64,000 nt of DNA from Serratia inhibens (lineage in GTDB: Bacteria > Pseudomonadota > Gammaproteobacteria > Enterobacterales > Enterobacteriaceae). Below are positions 1 through 9,419 of the stretch, in pieces. Under the pieces are notes generated by a model. It made no database searches. It was not told where the DNA came from and worked only from the letters and a program-made list of their open reading frames with translations. The stretch lies in NCBI RefSeq assembly GCF_003591175.1, contig NZ_QYYG01000002.1, positions 620,001 to 684,000 on the forward strand. Direction: 5' to 3'. Positions within the stretch are counted from its first letter, which is position 1, and the number at the start of each line of letters is the position of its first letter. A program made the position numbers and the translations under genes.

Positions 1-303
1 CGTTGGCGGCAAGGGCGTGACAGAACGACGACCCAGCCACCACAGGCCTTGCATCGGCATGCTGCAGGCGAACAATGCGGTGGCGATCGCCGGACCGAGC
101 TGACCGCCCAGCGCAATCTGCCAGGTCAAGGTAAACACCGCCAACGGCGGCATAAAGCGGACGGCAAAACGGGTGACGCTCGCAACGCGATTCTCCGGAA
201 AGACCGGAGCCAGACGTTTGTCTGACGGCCAGGTTTTCATATAATGCTGCCCGCGCTGGAAGACCTGAAACCAGCTTACGGAACCGGACGGTTTGCTCGT
301 CAT
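1..303 (-). CDS. yfbV: YfbV, UPF0208 inner-membrane protein (partial, C-terminus outside window)
   Basis: The reverse strand from 303 reads [19 protein letters not shown] and continues through hydrophobic segments, matching the N-terminal two thirds of YfbV, a small two-helix inner-membrane protein of the UPF0208 family. The start is the ATG complementary to 301-303. The gene runs off the left edge, so about 100 residues are present. E. coli also has yfbV directly upstream of and divergent from ackA. Its molecular function is not established, though the family has been linked to chromosome organisation and to acetate/pyruvate-related phenotypes. Identity is secure; function is not. Confidence 0.85.
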   Translation of the reverse strand, partial: MTSKPSGSVSWFQVFQRGQHYMKTWPSDKRLAPVFPENRVASVTRFAVRFMPPLAVFTLTWQIALGGQLGPAIATALFACSMPMQGLWWLGRRSVTPLPPT

Positions 304-658
304 CGCGTACCTCAACGTCACGTAGTAAAAATGGGGGTACTGCAAACACAATACTAAAAAATTTGAAGCTTTAAATTTATTTTGTGTTTGCTGCAGGCTA
401 TCGGTATCCTAGGCCGGCCTTTTGGCCGGTAGAAGATGACAATAACTCTGTCAACTTTTAGCCCTATAAAAATGAAGATTATTTAAACCGCAGAGAAATC
501 ATCGGTTTTTTCATCGTCATGTGATTTATGCACTTCACATGATGTTAATCATAAATGTCAACGGCATTATGCGCTACGCTTGTTGTCTGATTGACGATTA
601 ATTCACCACGTGTTTGGGTTTTCCTTTAACAACACGAACTATTTAAGTAGGTACTTCC
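304..658. other. Divergent yfbV/ackA intergenic region
   Basis: This 355-bp AT-rich region separates two divergent genes and must carry both promoters. It holds a GC hairpin (414-429, stem CCGGCC with a TTTT loop) and a longer inverted repeat at 517-542. No coding frame of note and no ERIC copy is visible. In E. coli the ackA-pta promoters respond to FNR and ArcA. No convincing FNR or ArcA box was found here by eye. Confidence 0.6.
517..542. promoter_or_regulatory. Inverted repeat upstream of ackA, possible operator
   Basis: The sequence shows TCATGTGA, a 10-bp spacer, then TCACATGA: two perfect 8-bp arms about 115 bp before the ackA start. The inner TGTGA/TCACA halves resemble a CRP site, but the spacer is 10 bp rather than the 6 bp CRP requires. 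The binding protein is unknown. Confidence 0.35.
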
Positions 659-1861
659 ATGTCGAGTAAGCTAGTACTGGTTCTTAACTGCGGCAGTTCT
701 TCCCTGAAATTCGCTATCATCGATGCTGTCAACGGTGAAGAACACCTCTCCGGCCTGGCCGAATGTTTCCACCTGCCTGAGGCTCGCCTCAAGTGGAAGA
801 TGGACGGCGCCAAACACGAAGCGGCTCTGGGTGCCGGCGCTGCGCACAGCGAAGCACTGAACTACATTGTTAATACTATTCTGGCACAAAAACCGGAGCT
901 TTCTGCACAGCTGACCGCTATCGGCCACCGCATTGTACACGGCGGCGAGAAGTTTACCGCTTCTGCCGTGATCAATGACGAAGTCTTGCAGGGTATCAAA
1001 GATTCGGTGCCATTTGCACCACTGCATAACCCGGCGCATCTGATCGGTATCGCCGAGGCACTGAAATCATTCCCTAACCTGGCGGATAAAAACGTTGCCG
1101 TGTTCGACACCGCGTTCCATCAGACCATGCCGGAAGAATCTTACCTGTACGCCCTGCCGTACAGCCTGTATCGCGATCACGGCGTTCGCCGCTATGGCGC
1201 ACACGGCACCAGCCACTTCTACGTGACCCAAGAAGCCGCGAAGATGCTGGACAAGCCGGTTGAAGAAGTGAACGTGATCACCTGCCACCTGGGCAACGGC
1301 GGTTCCGTTACCGCAGTGCGCAACGGCAAATGCGTTGACACCTCCATGGGTCTGACCCCGCTGGAAGGCCTGGTGATGGGCACCCGCAGCGGTGACATCG
1401 ATCCGGCGATCATCTTCCACCTGCACGACTCCCTGGGCATGAGCGTTGATCAAATCAACAAAATGCTGACCAAAGAATCCGGCCTGTTGGGCCTGACCGA
1501 AGTCACCAGCGACTGCCGTTATGTTGAAGACAACTACGCCAGCAAAGCCGACGCCAAGCGCGCAATGGACGTATTCTGCCACCGTCTGGCCAAATACATC
1601 GGTGCATACAGCGCGCTGATGGACGGCCGTCTGGACGCGGTGATCTTCACCGGCGGCATCGGCGAGAACGCCGGCATGGTGCGTGAGCTGACCCTGGATA
1701 AACTGGGCCTGCTGGGCTTCGAGATCGACCACGAGCGCAATATGGCCGCCCGTTTCGGTAAATCCGGCGCCATCACCAAAGACGGCAGCCGCCTGGCGCT
1801 GGTTATCCCGACCAACGAAGAATTGGTCATCGCGCAAGACGCATCCCGTCTGACCGCGTAA
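659..1861 (+). CDS. ackA: Acetate kinase
   Basis: AckA interconverts acetyl phosphate + ADP and acetate + ATP, the ATP-yielding last step of overflow and fermentative acetate production in the cytosol. The 400-residue product has the ASKHA-fold signatures of acetokinases: NCGSSSLKF at residues 10-18 (first phosphate-binding loop with the conserved Asn), CHLGNGGS in the middle, and GGIGENA near residue 330. Length equals that of the E. coli enzyme. The ATG is followed at once by the conserved N-terminus, so the start is secure. pta lies 73 bp downstream on the same strand, the usual ackA-pta arrangement, with an intercistronic hairpin between them. Confidence 0.98.
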   Translation: MSSKLVLVLNCGSSSLKFAIIDAVNGEEHLSGLAECFHLPEARLKWKMDGAKHEAALGAGAAHSEALNYIVNTILAQKPELSAQLTAIGHRIVHGGEKFTASAVINDEVLQGIKDSVPFAPLHNPAHLIGIAEALKSFPNLADKNVAVFDTAFHQTMPEESYLYALPYSLYRDHGVRRYGAHGTSHFYVTQEAAKMLDKPVEEVNVITCHLGNGGSVTAVRNGKCVDTSMGLTPLEGLVMGTRSGDIDPAIIFHLHDSLGMSVDQINKMLTKESGLLGLTEVTSDCRYVEDNYASKADAKRAMDVFCHRLAKYIGAYSALMDGRLDAVIFTGGIGENAGMVRELTLDKLGLLGFEIDHERNMAARFGKSGAITKDGSRLALVIPTNEELVIAQDASRLTA

Positions 1862-1871
1862 CGCTCTCCGA

Positions 1872-1900
1872 CACCGTCAGCCAAGGCTGACGGTGCTGTT
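1872..1900 (+). terminator. Intercistronic stem-loop between ackA and pta
   Basis: CACCGTCAGCC pairs perfectly with GGCTGACGGTG across a 2-base gap (1872-1895), followed by CTGTTTTAG. The stem begins 10 bp after the ackA stop. The short T-run suggests partial termination or mRNA end protection rather than a full stop, which would allow ackA to be expressed above pta. Confidence 0.6.
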
Positions 1901-1934
1901 TTAGCCTCATGTTAATCGTGAAGAGGACTATTCT

Positions 1935-4091
1935 GTGTCACGTACAATTATGTTGATCCCCACTGGCACCAGCGTCGGTCTGACCAGCGTCAGCCTGGGT
2001 GTCATCCGCTCCATGGAGCAACAAGGCGTTCGTCTGAGCGTGTTCAAACCTATCGCCCAGCCACGCACCGGCGGCGACTCTCTCGACCAGACCACCACCA
2101 TCATCCGCAGCAACTCCACCATTCCGGCGGCCGAACCGCTGCGCATGAGCTACGTTGAGGGCCTGCTGAGCTCCAACCAGCAAGACGTGCTGATGGAAGA
2201 GATCGTGGCTCGCTACCATGAGAACACCAAAGACGCGGAAGTGGTGCTGATCGAAGGCCTGGTGCCGACCCGTAAACACCAGTTCGCCAATGCGCTGAAC
2301 TATGAAATCGCCAAAACCCTGAATGCGGAAATCGTCTTCGTGCTGGCCCTGGGCAACGATTCCCCGGCGCAGCTGAAAGAACGCATTGAGCTGGCTCGCA
2401 GCAGCTTCGGCGGCAGCAAAAACAAGAACATCACCGGCGTCATCATCAACAAACTGAACGCTCCGGTCGACGAACAGGGCCGCACCCGTCCTGACCTGTC
2501 AGAGATCTTCGACGACTCCACCAAAGCCAGCGTGACTAACGTTGATCCTGCGCAGCTGTTTGCCAACAGCCCGCTGCCGGTGCTGGGCTGCGTACCCTGG
2601 AGCTTTGATCTGATCGCCACTCGCGCCATCGACATGGCCCGCCACCTGAAAGCTACCGTGATCAACGAAGGCGACATCATGACTCGCCGCGTGAAGTCCG
2701 TGACCTTCTGTGCGCGCAGCATTCCGCACATGCTGGAACACTTCCGCCCAGGCTCACTGCTGGTCACCTCCGCAGACCGTCCTGACGTGCTGGTTTCCGC
2801 CTGTCTGGCGGCGATGAACGGCGTGGAAATCGGCGCCATTCTGCTGACCGGCGGTTATGCCATCGACGCGCCGATCAAAAAGCTGTGTGAACGCGCCTTC
2901 CAGACCGGCCTGCCGGTATTTATGGTCGACACCAACACCTGGCAGACTTCGCTCAGCCTGCAAAGCTTTAACCTCGAAGTGCCGTCGGACGACCATCAGC
3001 GCATCGAGAAAGTGCAGAACTACGTGGCCAGCCACATCAACGCAGAGTGGATCGAGTCGCTGACCGCCACCTCCGAGCGTTCACGTCGTCTGTCTCCACC
3101 GGCATTCCGCTACGAGCTGACCGAGCTGGCGCGTAAAGCCGGCAAACGTATCGTCCTGCCGGAAGGCGACGAGCCACGCACCGTGAAAGCGGCAGCCATC
3201 TGTGCCGAACGCGGTATCGCGGAATGCGTCCTGCTGGGCAACCCGGAAGAGATCCAGCGCGTAGCTGCGGCTCAGGGCGTTGAACTGGGCAAAGGCATCG
3301 AAATCGTTGATCCGGTCGTCGTGCGCGAGCAATACGTGCCGCGTCTGGTTGAGCTGCGCAAGAGCAAGGGCATGACCGAAGTGGTTGCGCGCGAGCAGTT
3401 GGAAGATAACGTGGTTCTCGGCACCCTGATGCTGGAGAAAGGCGAAGTCGACGGCCTGGTTTCCGGCGCGGTTCACACCACCGCCAACACCATCCGCCCA
3501 CCGTTGCAGCTGATCAAAACCGCACCGGGCAGCTCGCTGGTGTCCTCCGTGTTCTTCATGCTGCTGCCTGACCAGGTTCTGGTGTACGGCGACTGCGCGA
3601 TCAACCCGGATCCGACCGCCGAGCAGCTGTCAGAAATCGCGATTCAGTCGGCAGACTCCGCCGCGGCCTTCGGTATCGAGCCGCGCGTGGCGATGATCTC
3701 CTACTCTACCGGTAACTCCGGTGCGGGCAGCGACGTCGAGAAAGTACGTGAAGCGACCCGTCTGGCTCAGGAAAAACGCCCTGACTTGATCATCGACGGC
3801 CCGCTGCAGTACGACGCCGCCATCATGGCTGACGTAGCGAAATCCAAAGCGCCGAACTCGCCGGTTGCCGGCCAGGCTACCGTGTTCATCTTCCCGGATC
3901 TGAACACCGGTAACACCACCTATAAAGCGGTACAGCGTTCTGCTGACCTGGTATCCATCGGGCCAATGCTGCAAGGCATGCGCAAGCCGGTGAACGACCT
4001 GTCACGTGGCGCCTTGGTAGACGATATCGTTTACACCGTGGCGCTGACCGCCATTCAGTCTGCACAGGCTGATGCGGCTGCCAAAGCCTGA
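1935..4091 (+). CDS. pta: Phosphate acetyltransferase (large, three-domain type)
   Basis: Pta converts acetyl-CoA + Pi to acetyl phosphate + CoA, feeding AckA and setting the acetyl phosphate pool used in protein acetylation and two-component signalling. The 718-residue product is the long enterobacterial form: an N-terminal P-loop/BioD-like domain (starting [15 protein letters not shown]), a central DRTGG-type regulatory domain, and the catalytic PTA_PTB domain over roughly the last 330 residues ([20 protein letters not shown] onward). The start is a GTG at 1935 preceded by AAGAGGA; the next in-frame ATG at 1950 would cut into the conserved N-terminus. A strong terminator follows. Confidence 0.97.
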   Translation: MSRTIMLIPTGTSVGLTSVSLGVIRSMEQQGVRLSVFKPIAQPRTGGDSLDQTTTIIRSNSTIPAAEPLRMSYVEGLLSSNQQDVLMEEIVARYHENTKDAEVVLIEGLVPTRKHQFANALNYEIAKTLNAEIVFVLALGNDSPAQLKERIELARSSFGGSKNKNITGVIINKLNAPVDEQGRTRPDLSEIFDDSTKASVTNVDPAQLFANSPLPVLGCVPWSFDLIATRAIDMARHLKATVINEGDIMTRRVKSVTFCARSIPHMLEHFRPGSLLVTSADRPDVLVSACLAAMNGVEIGAILLTGGYAIDAPIKKLCERAFQTGLPVFMVDTNTWQTSLSLQSFNLEVPSDDHQRIEKVQNYVASHINAEWIESLTATSERSRRLSPPAFRYELTELARKAGKRIVLPEGDEPRTVKAAAICAERGIAECVLLGNPEEIQRVAAAQGVELGKGIEIVDPVVVREQYVPRLVELRKSKGMTEVVAREQLEDNVVLGTLMLEKGEVDGLVSGAVHTTANTIRPPLQLIKTAPGSSLVSSVFFMLLPDQVLVYGDCAINPDPTAEQLSEIAIQSADSAAAFGIEPRVAMISYSTGNSGAGSDVEKVREATRLAQEKRPDLIIDGPLQYDAAIMADVAKSKAPNSPVAGQATVFIFPDLNTGNTTYKAVQRSADLVSIGPMLQGMRKPVNDLSRGALVDDIVYTVALTAIQSAQADAAAKA

Positions 4092-4111
4092 TAACCCCAG
4101 CGTTATCGGAT

Positions 4112-4146
4112 AAAAAAAGCCGGTCAATTTATTGACCGGCTTTTTC
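4112..4146. terminator. Bidirectional rho-independent terminator between pta and yfcD
   Basis: AAAAAGCCGGTCAA pairs with TTGACCGGCTTTTT around an ATTTA-type loop, with A-tracts and T-tracts on both sides. It lies 21 bp after the pta stop and 23 bp past the end of the convergent yfcD gene, so it can stop transcripts from both directions. Confidence 0.92.
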
Positions 4147-4168
4147 ATTTTGGCAACCTGCCGACTAA

Positions 4169-4726
4169 TCAGGCATTTTCGTCGGTGTCGCGTAGCGGTT
4201 TACCGTAAGCCTGCTCGTTGTTGCGCGTCAGCCACAGCGACAGCGCCTTCAGCGAATCCGGGGTGAACTCATCGCAGCGGGCGGTGATCTCTTCCGGCGT
4301 CAGCCAGCTCACCTCAACCACTTCTTCTTCCTGCAGGGCGAACGGCCCGTGGGACACGCAGCTAAACAGCGCGCCCCATACCCGGCACTGCTCTTCTTCG
4401 AAATAGAACAGGCCATGTTCGGCGAAAGGCACGCCGGCAATACCCAGTTCCTCTTCCGCCTCGCGGCGCGCGGAATCCAGCACATTCTCGCCGCTTTGCA
4501 CTACTCCGCCCGCGGTGGCGTCCAGCCAGCCCGGATAGAAATCTTTAATGTCGGTGCGACGCTGCACCAGAATTTTACCCATTCCATCATGCACCACAAT
4601 ATAGGTAGCACGATGACGCAGCCGTTGAGCACGCATCTGTTGGCGACTTGATTGAGCAATCACTTCGTTTTGCTCGTTGACGATATCAACCCACTCGGTA
4701 TCTGCAGCCTGACCCTGTTCCGCCAT
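4169..4726 (-). CDS. yfcD: Nudix hydrolase YfcD
   Basis: This 185-residue protein matches E. coli YfcD along its length, including the WVDIVNE-NEVIAQ opening and [20 protein letters not shown] near the end. The Nudix box is complete: GG at the start, a Glu, then REAEEELGI, giving the metal-binding REUXEE core around residues 75-100. YfcD belongs to the isopentenyl-diphosphate-isomerase-like Nudix branch; its physiological substrate is not known. It follows yfcE on the same strand after about 90 bp and may be cotranscribed. E. coli has yfcC between pta and yfcD; here that gene is absent. Confidence 0.93.
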   Translation of the reverse strand: MAEQGQAADTEWVDIVNEQNEVIAQSSRQQMRAQRLRHRATYIVVHDGMGKILVQRRTDIKDFYPGWLDATAGGVVQSGENVLDSARREAEEELGIAGVPFAEHGLFYFEEEQCRVWGALFSCVSHGPFALQEEEVVEVSWLTPEEITARCDEFTPDSLKALSLWLTRNNEQAYGKPLRDTDENA

Positions 4727-4816
4727 CCTCTAAAACCTTCTATTTTGGCGCGTTGCATCCCGCGCACTGGTTAATCAATGAGTGTTTTTCAAAGATTTTT
4801 ATTGTGTGTGTATAAA

Positions 4817-5368
4817 TTAGTGCGTTAACGCCACCTCTGCAACAGCCTTGCCGCTCTGCAGTGTGACCACGCTTAAAATGCCGTCCTCCAGTATGCCATA
4901 ACTGGCGGGAAAGCCCCCTTTAGGAATGCTGACCGAGCCTGGATTAAAGCAGTAAATCTCCCCCTGCCGCTCCGCCTGCGGTAGATGACTGTGGCCATAG
5001 ACCAGGACATCGCCGGAAGATAACGGCGGCAGTGCCGAGGGATGATAAAGGTGACCGTGGGTTAAAAACAATCGTCTTTTTTGCAACAGCACCTGCTGCC
5101 AGGACGCGGTGATGGGAAACGACAGCAACATCTGATCAACTTCGCTGTCACAGTTGCCGCGAACGGCGATGATCTTGTCGCTATAGCGATTCAATTGTTC
5201 AGCAACCTGAGCGGGCTGATAACCTGCCGGCAGCGCATTTCGCGGCCCATGATTCAGCAAATCGCCCAGAAGAATCAGCCAGTCGGCACCGCTTTGTTCA
5301 AATCGATCCAATACGCTTTCGGTGGCGGGGAGTGAGCCGTGTAAATCAGAGGCGAATATCAGCTTCAT
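4817..5368 (-). CDS. yfcE: Phosphodiesterase YfcE
   Basis: YfcE is a small dinuclear-metal phosphoesterase of the calcineurin-like family with phosphodiesterase activity in vitro. The motif series is intact and in order: FASDLHGS, LGDLLNHGPRN, VRGNCDSEVD, LTHGH and VYGHSHLP, supplying the Asp, Asn and His metal ligands. About 183 residues, close to the E. coli length. Two ATGs lie 6 bp apart (5374 and 5368). The inner one is preferred because the weak AAAG ribosome site is then about 9 bases away. Leftward, upstream of yfcD. E. coli has yfcF next to yfcE; here only intergenic DNA and a cupin remnant follow. Confidence 0.92.
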   Translation of the reverse strand: MKLIFASDLHGSLPATESVLDRFEQSGADWLILLGDLLNHGPRNALPAGYQPAQVAEQLNRYSDKIIAVRGNCDSEVDQMLLSFPITASWQQVLLQKRRLFLTHGHLYHPSALPPLSSGDVLVYGHSHLPQAERQGEIYCFNPGSVSIPKGGFPASYGILEDGILSVVTLQSGKAVAEVALTH

Positions 5369-5399
5369 AACCATGTCTTTAACAAGGGAATAAGCGTTA

Positions 5400-5519
5400 T
5401 TCTACCGCAACGGCGGCGCAGAGGTAATGATGACGTTACAGGTGGCCGGCTGCGTCTGTCTGGAAACCGGTACGCTGCTGGACACCTTTACGCCCCAACA
5501 TGAGGATTTTCTGAGTTAA
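5400..5519 (+). pseudogene. Decayed C-terminal fragment of a cupin-domain protein
   Basis: One frame reads ...VAGCVCLETGTLLDTFTP, then QHEDFLS and a TAA stop at 5517. The pattern of an acidic 'LE-G-LLD-FTP-x-x-EDFL' tail is the usual last strand and end of small single-domain cupins. Nothing upstream supplies the metal-binding cupin motifs, and the fragment abuts the yfcE start, so this looks like the leftover 3' end of a lost gene. A short chance frame remains possible; the family call rests on the tail motif alone. Confidence 0.45.
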
Positions 5520-5704
5520 GCCCCCTGCCTGAACGGCTATTCCCGGTGCGCCGACATCGGGAAAGCCTTTACCACCGCCTGATAATGCCCGTTCCCCTGT
5601 TCCCCGCTTCCCCGCCGCCCGTGAATTGTGATCTGACTTGCGGATATAGCATCAGACGAATCTCACATAGCCTGCTATTCTTAGCTGCTATTGTTGGTAA
5701 CCCT

Positions 5705-5749
5705 AATGCCCGCAGCCTTTCAAGCTGCAGTTTGGAATTCATGGGTATA
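5705..5749. repeat. ERIC element, internally deleted copy
   Basis: About 45 bp carry both ERIC ends without the middle: CCCGCAGCCTTTCAAGCTGCAG then GGAATTC-ATGGGTATA. The outer ends match the full copy at 18379-18503. It lies about 85 bp before yfcG. Confidence 0.65.
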
Positions 5750-5832
5750 GTTGAAACTCTGATGTACCTTTGTGCGGCGAAGACCGCGACAACGTGTAAT
5801 GACTTACAGATCACTTTACCGCAGGAGGCACC

Positions 5833-6462
5833 ATGATTGACCTGTATTACGCGCCTACTCCCAACGGTCACAAAATTACCCTGTTTCTGGAGGAGGTTGG
5901 CTTACCTTACCGTATCCACCGCGTAAATATCAGCGCCGGCGACCAGTTCAAGCCGGACTTTCTGAGCATTTCACCCAACAACAAAATCCCGGCGATTGTC
6001 GATCAACAACCGGTTGACGGCTGTGCGCCCATCAGCCTGTTCGAATCCGGCGAAATCCTGCTGTATCTGGCGGAGAAAACCGGCAAATTGCTGAGCAAAG
6101 GGCTGCGCGAGCGCGCCGCCACGCTACAGTGGCTGTTCTGGCAGGTGGCGGGTTTTGGGCCCATGCTCGGGCAGAATCACCATTTCAACCATTACGCGCC
6201 GCAGCCGGTACCTTACGCCATCGAGCGTTACCATCTGGAAACCAAGCGCCTGTATGGCGTGCTGGAAGCCGAGCTGCAAAAACACCCGTATCTGGGCGGC
6301 GACAACTACAGTATCGCCGATATCGCCACCTATCCCTGGGTGGTTTCGCATCCGCGCCAGCGCATCGATCTGGCGGATTATCCGGCGGTGCGCAACTGGT
6401 TCGAACGCATCAGCAACCGCCCGGCGACCGGGCGCGCCTATAAGCTGGCCGAGCAGGGTTAA
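5833..6462 (+). CDS. yfcG: Glutathione S-transferase-like disulfide reductase YfcG
   Basis: YfcG is a Nu-class glutathione transferase relative with strong disulfide-bond reductase activity that uses bound glutathione rather than a catalytic cysteine. The 209-residue product opens [20 protein letters not shown] with the Thr/Asn residues that position glutathione, has the cis-Pro loop KIPAIVD, the [14 protein letters not shown] glutathione-binding stretch, and the helical C-domain with [20 protein letters not shown]. The ATG at 5833 follows a strong CAGGAGG site. A GC hairpin right after the stop separates it from folX. Cytosolic; likely roles are thiol homeostasis or detoxification. Confidence 0.94.
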   Translation: MIDLYYAPTPNGHKITLFLEEVGLPYRIHRVNISAGDQFKPDFLSISPNNKIPAIVDQQPVDGCAPISLFESGEILLYLAEKTGKLLSKGLRERAATLQWLFWQVAGFGPMLGQNHHFNHYAPQPVPYAIERYHLETKRLYGVLEAELQKHPYLGGDNYSIADIATYPWVVSHPRQRIDLADYPAVRNWFERISNRPATGRAYKLAEQG

Positions 6463-6469
6463 CCGCCCG

Positions 6470-6495
6470 ACTCCCCGGCCCCCGGGGAGTTTCTC
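6470..6495 (+). terminator. Stem-loop terminator after yfcG
   Basis: ACTCCCCGG pairs with CCGGGGAGT across a 3-base loop, followed by TTCTCCCT. The stem is strong and the T-run weak. It starts 8 bp after the yfcG stop, so folX-yfcH probably has its own promoter in the ~75 bp that follow. Confidence 0.6.
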
Positions 6496-6566
6496 CCTGC
6501 TCGTTATCTTTTCCCTACTTTCCGTGTATTCTGAGCGCCAATAATCAGACCTGTGGAGACTCTCTG

Positions 6567-6938
6567 ATGTCATTCAGTCAACCCGACGCCATTATTCGTA
6601 TCAAAAATCTGCGGTTGCGTACTTTCATCGGTATCAAGGAAGAAGAAATCAACAACCGTCAGGACATCCTGATTAACGTGGCAATCCACTACCCGGCGGA
6701 TAAGGCGCGCAATAGCGAAAACATCGACGACGCGCTCAACTACCGCACCATCACCAAAGCGATCATCCGCCACGTTGAAGATAACCGCTTCGCCCTGCTG
6801 GAAAAATTAACTCAGGATGTGCTCGATATCGTGAAAGAACATGCCTGGGTAACCTATGCTGAAGTAGAGATCGATAAACTACTGGCCCTGCGTTATGCCG
6901 ACTCGGTTTCCATGACCATGAGTTATCGCCGGGGCTGA
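6567..6938 (+). CDS. folX: Dihydroneopterin triphosphate 2'-epimerase
   Basis: FolX epimerises 7,8-dihydroneopterin triphosphate to dihydromonapterin triphosphate, a step towards the tetrahydromonapterin cofactor. The 123-residue protein is a FolB/FolX-type tunnelling-fold subunit with [20 protein letters not shown] at residues 10-29 and the late catalytic region [19 protein letters not shown]. It is nearly identical in pattern to E. coli FolX. The ATG at 6567 has GTGGAGA upstream. yfcH follows after 27 bp, so the two are likely cotranscribed. Confidence 0.95.
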   Translation: MSFSQPDAIIRIKNLRLRTFIGIKEEEINNRQDILINVAIHYPADKARNSENIDDALNYRTITKAIIRHVEDNRFALLEKLTQDVLDIVKEHAWVTYAEVEIDKLLALRYADSVSMTMSYRRG

Positions 6939-6965
6939 AACAATAGCGTATCAGGGAGGTTGACC

Positions 6966-7880
6966 ATGCGGATCCTGATCACCGGCGCCACAGGATTGAT
7001 AGGGAGCAGCCTGACGCAGCGGCTGCTGAGTCTGTCCCACTCCATCACGGTGCTGACCCGTGACGTACAACGTGCGCGTGAAGGGTTTGGCGAACAAGTC
7101 AGCTACTGGTCAACGTTGCAGGACCAAACGTCGCTGGATGGCTTTGACGCCGTGATCAACCTGGCCGGTGAGCCTATCGCCGATAAACGCTGGAGCAAGG
7201 CGCAGAAAGAGCGCCTGTGTCACAGCCGTTGGGATCTGACCGAGCGGTTAGCGGCGTTGATTAACGCCGGCAGCTCGCCTCCCGGCGTGCTGATTTCCGG
7301 TTCCGCCGCCGGCTACTATGGCGATCAAGGCCAGGCGGTGGTCACCGAAGATGAAGCTCCGCATGACGAATTCACCCATCAACTCTGCCAACGGTGGGAG
7401 TCCCTGGCGTTGCAAGCGCAAAGCGACGCGACCCGTGTCTGCCTGCTGCGCACCGGCGTGGTGCTGGCAAGCAAAGGCGGAGCGCTGGCGAAAATGCTGC
7501 CGCCGTTCCGTCTGGGGCTGGGCGGGCCGATAGGCAATGGCCGCCAATATCTGCCCTGGATACATCTGGACGACATGGTCAACGGCATTCTCTATTTGCT
7601 GGAACACGCTACCCTGCAAGGGCCCTTCAATATGGTCGCCCCCTACCCGGTACATAACGAGCAATTCGCAGCCCAACTCGCCAACGTGCTCGACCGTCCG
7701 GCGTTTTTGCGCGTGCCCGCATTTGCCATGCGTTTACTGATGGGGGAAGCGGCGGTGTTGGTCCTGGGCGGCCAACGGGCGGTGCCGAAGCGGCTGGAGG
7801 AGGCGGGTTTCGGTTTCCGTTTTCTGGAGCTGGAGCAGGCGCTGGATGACGTTATCAATCAACGAAACGACAAACGCTGA
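6966..7880 (+). CDS. yfcH: TIGR01777-type epimerase YfcH
   Basis: This is a 304-residue extended short-chain dehydrogenase/epimerase-family protein. The N-terminus has the Rossmann motif [12 protein letters not shown], the middle has [12 protein letters not shown] with the active-site-like Tyr, and the C-terminus carries the family's short conserved extension ([18 protein letters not shown]). No substrate is established. The ATG at 6966 is chosen over a TTG two codons upstream because GGGAGG at 6953-6958 is then optimally spaced. It follows folX closely and ends convergent with hisP. Confidence 0.93.
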   Translation: MRILITGATGLIGSSLTQRLLSLSHSITVLTRDVQRAREGFGEQVSYWSTLQDQTSLDGFDAVINLAGEPIADKRWSKAQKERLCHSRWDLTERLAALINAGSSPPGVLISGSAAGYYGDQGQAVVTEDEAPHDEFTHQLCQRWESLALQAQSDATRVCLLRTGVVLASKGGALAKMLPPFRLGLGGPIGNGRQYLPWIHLDDMVNGILYLLEHATLQGPFNMVAPYPVHNEQFAAQLANVLDRPAFLRVPAFAMRLLMGEAAVLVLGGQRAVPKRLEEAGFGFRFLELEQALDDVINQRNDKR

Positions 7881-7888
7881 GGGGAATG

Positions 7889-7914
7889 CCGGGGCCAGGC
7901 AGAACCGGCCCCAG
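7889..7914. terminator. Stem-loop between convergent yfcH and hisP
   Basis: GGGGCC (7891-7896) pairs with GGCCCC (7907-7912), with extra flanking pairs, in the 42-bp gap between the two stop codons. There is no good T-run on either strand, so this is a candidate bidirectional terminator or mRNA-end structure. Confidence 0.4.
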
Positions 7915-7922
7915 GCAAGGAG

Positions 7923-8696
7923 TTATTTTAAAGCGCCGGAAAGGAACTGCTGCAGACGCGGGCTTTTTGGATTGCCAAACAGCTCGGCCGGTGGCCCCTG
8001 CTCTTCAATCAGCCCCTTATGCAGGAAAATCACGTGGCTTGAAACATGGCGCGCAAACTCCATCTCGTGCGTCACCACCACCATGGTTTTCCCCTCTTCG
8101 GCCAGCTTCTGCATGATACGCAGCACTTCGCCCACCAGTTCCGGATCCAGTGCCGACGTAGGTTCATCGAACAACAGCACCTCCGGCTCCATCGCCAACG
8201 CACGGGCAATGGAAACACGCTGCTGCTGGCCACCCGACAGATGCACCGGGTATTTGCCACGCGCGCGTTCGTCGATACCCACCTTGTCCAGATAGCGCAC
8301 TGCGCGCTCGCGCGCTTCGGCCTTGCTCAACCCCAGCACCTGCACCGGCGCTTCCATCACGTTCTCCAACACCGTCATGTGGCTCCACAGGTTAAAGTGC
8401 TGGAATACCATGGTCAGACGAGTGCGCAGCAATTGCAGCTGTTTCTTGTCAAACACCTTCAGTTGGCCGTCTTTGTCGCGCACCATGCGGATATCTTCAT
8501 TGTTCAGGCTGATGGAGCCTTCGCTTGGTTTCTCCAGGAAGTTAATGCAGCGCAAAAAGGTGCTTTTACCGGACCCCGAAGATCCAATGATGCTAATCAC
8601 ATCCCCTGCATTCGCCGCCAGTGACACACCTTTCAGTACTTCGTGTTCGCCATAACGCTTATGCAGTTCAGTGACGGCTAATTTATTTTCAGACAT
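7923..8696 (-). CDS. hisP: Histidine/basic amino acid ABC transporter ATPase HisP
   Basis: HisP is the cytosolic ATPase of the HisJ-QMP importer for histidine, arginine, lysine and ornithine. The 257-residue protein has Walker A GSSGSGKST at residues 38-46, the Q-loop, the ABC signature LSGGQQQRVSIARA, Walker B VLLFDEPTSALD and the switch His in VVVTHEMEFA. It is the last gene of the leftward hisJQMP operon, 18 bp after hisM. Length and sequence match the E. coli/Salmonella protein, and the start falls on its conserved N-terminus. Confidence 0.96.
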   Translation of the reverse strand: MSENKLAVTELHKRYGEHEVLKGVSLAANAGDVISIIGSSGSGKSTFLRCINFLEKPSEGSISLNNEDIRMVRDKDGQLKVFDKKQLQLLRTRLTMVFQHFNLWSHMTVLENVMEAPVQVLGLSKAEARERAVRYLDKVGIDERARGKYPVHLSGGQQQRVSIARALAMEPEVLLFDEPTSALDPELVGEVLRIMQKLAEEGKTMVVVTHEMEFARHVSSHVIFLHKGLIEEQGPPAELFGNPKSPRLQQFLSGALK

Positions 8697-8714
8697 GGTT
8701 TTTCCCCGTCATTA

Positions 8715-9419
8715 TCAGTGATTAACGTGCGCCATCCAGCGTTTTTCGGCCTTACGGAACAGGCTGATCAACACGTAGGAGATCGCCAGATACAGCACCG
8801 CCGCGATGCCAAAGGCATAGAACGGCTGATAGGTCGCCGCGTTGATATCTCGCGCTATCTTCAACAGATCCGGCACGGTGGCGGTAAATGCCAGCGCGGT
8901 GGAGTGCAGCATCAGGATCACTTCGTTGCTGTAAGCCGGCAGTGCGGTACGCAGCGCCGAAGGCAGAATGATACAGCGGTACATTTTGAAGCGAGAGAAA
9001 CCATAGGCACTGCCCGCCTCAATTTCACCGTGCGGCACCGCGCGGATCGCCCCGGCGAAGATCTCGGTGGTGTAGGCGCAGGTATTCAGCGTCAGCGCCA
9101 AAATGGTGCAGTTAAGCCCGCTGCGGAAGAAGGCGTTGAGGAAATCCGTACCCCGCACGATCTCCAGGCTGTACATCCCCGAATAAAACACCAACAGCTG
9201 CACATACAGCGGCGTGCCGCGGAATATGTAGGTGTAGAGCCACACCGGAAAACGCACCCAGGTGATTGAGGAAACGCGCGCCACCGCCATCGGTATCGCC
9301 AGCAAGCCCCCCATCACCACCGATGAGATCAGCAGCCACAGCGTGACCGCCACACCGGTGAAACGATAACCGTCGCTCCACAGCAGCGATTGCCAATACT
9401 GTTGCAAAATCTCGATCAT
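8715..9419 (-). CDS. hisM: Histidine/basic amino acid ABC permease HisM
   Basis: HisM is one of two integral-membrane subunits of the histidine importer. The 234-residue protein has about five hydrophobic helices and the permease EAA loop (GAIRAVPHGEIEAGSAYGFS), which docks onto HisP. Its start overlaps the hisQ stop by 4 bp, giving translational coupling. It resembles HisQ, as expected for a heterodimeric pore derived from one ancestor. Confidence 0.95.
   Translation of the reverse strand: MIEILQQYWQSLLWSDGYRFTGVAVTLWLLISSVVMGGLLAIPMAVARVSSITWVRFPVWLYTYIFRGTPLYVQLLVFYSGMYSLEIVRGTDFLNAFFRSGLNCTILALTLNTCAYTTEIFAGAIRAVPHGEIEAGSAYGFSRFKMYRCIILPSALRTALPAYSNEVILMLHSTALAFTATVPDLLKIARDINAATYQPFYAFGIAAVLYLAISYVLISLFRKAEKRWMAHVNH

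Larger units (their letters stand above)
5375..5832. other. yfcE/yfcG intergenic region with gene debris
   Basis: In E. coli this position holds yfcF, a glutathione transferase paralogue. No trace of yfcF was found. The 458 bp contain a short cupin C-terminal fragment (5400-5519), an internally deleted ERIC copy (5705-5749) and, near the right end, the yfcG ribosome site CAGGAGG. Longer open frames here have no family resemblance and look like chance frames. Confidence 0.6.

Noticed and set aside
543-561. ArcA-type direct repeat upstream of ackA (TGTTAA...TGTCAA)
   Set aside because: The repeat spacing is 13 bp rather than the usual 11, and the region is AT-rich, so chance is likely.
5546-5836. 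96-codon frame before yfcG
   Set aside because: It runs through a short ERIC copy and into the yfcG ribosome site and has no family resemblance.
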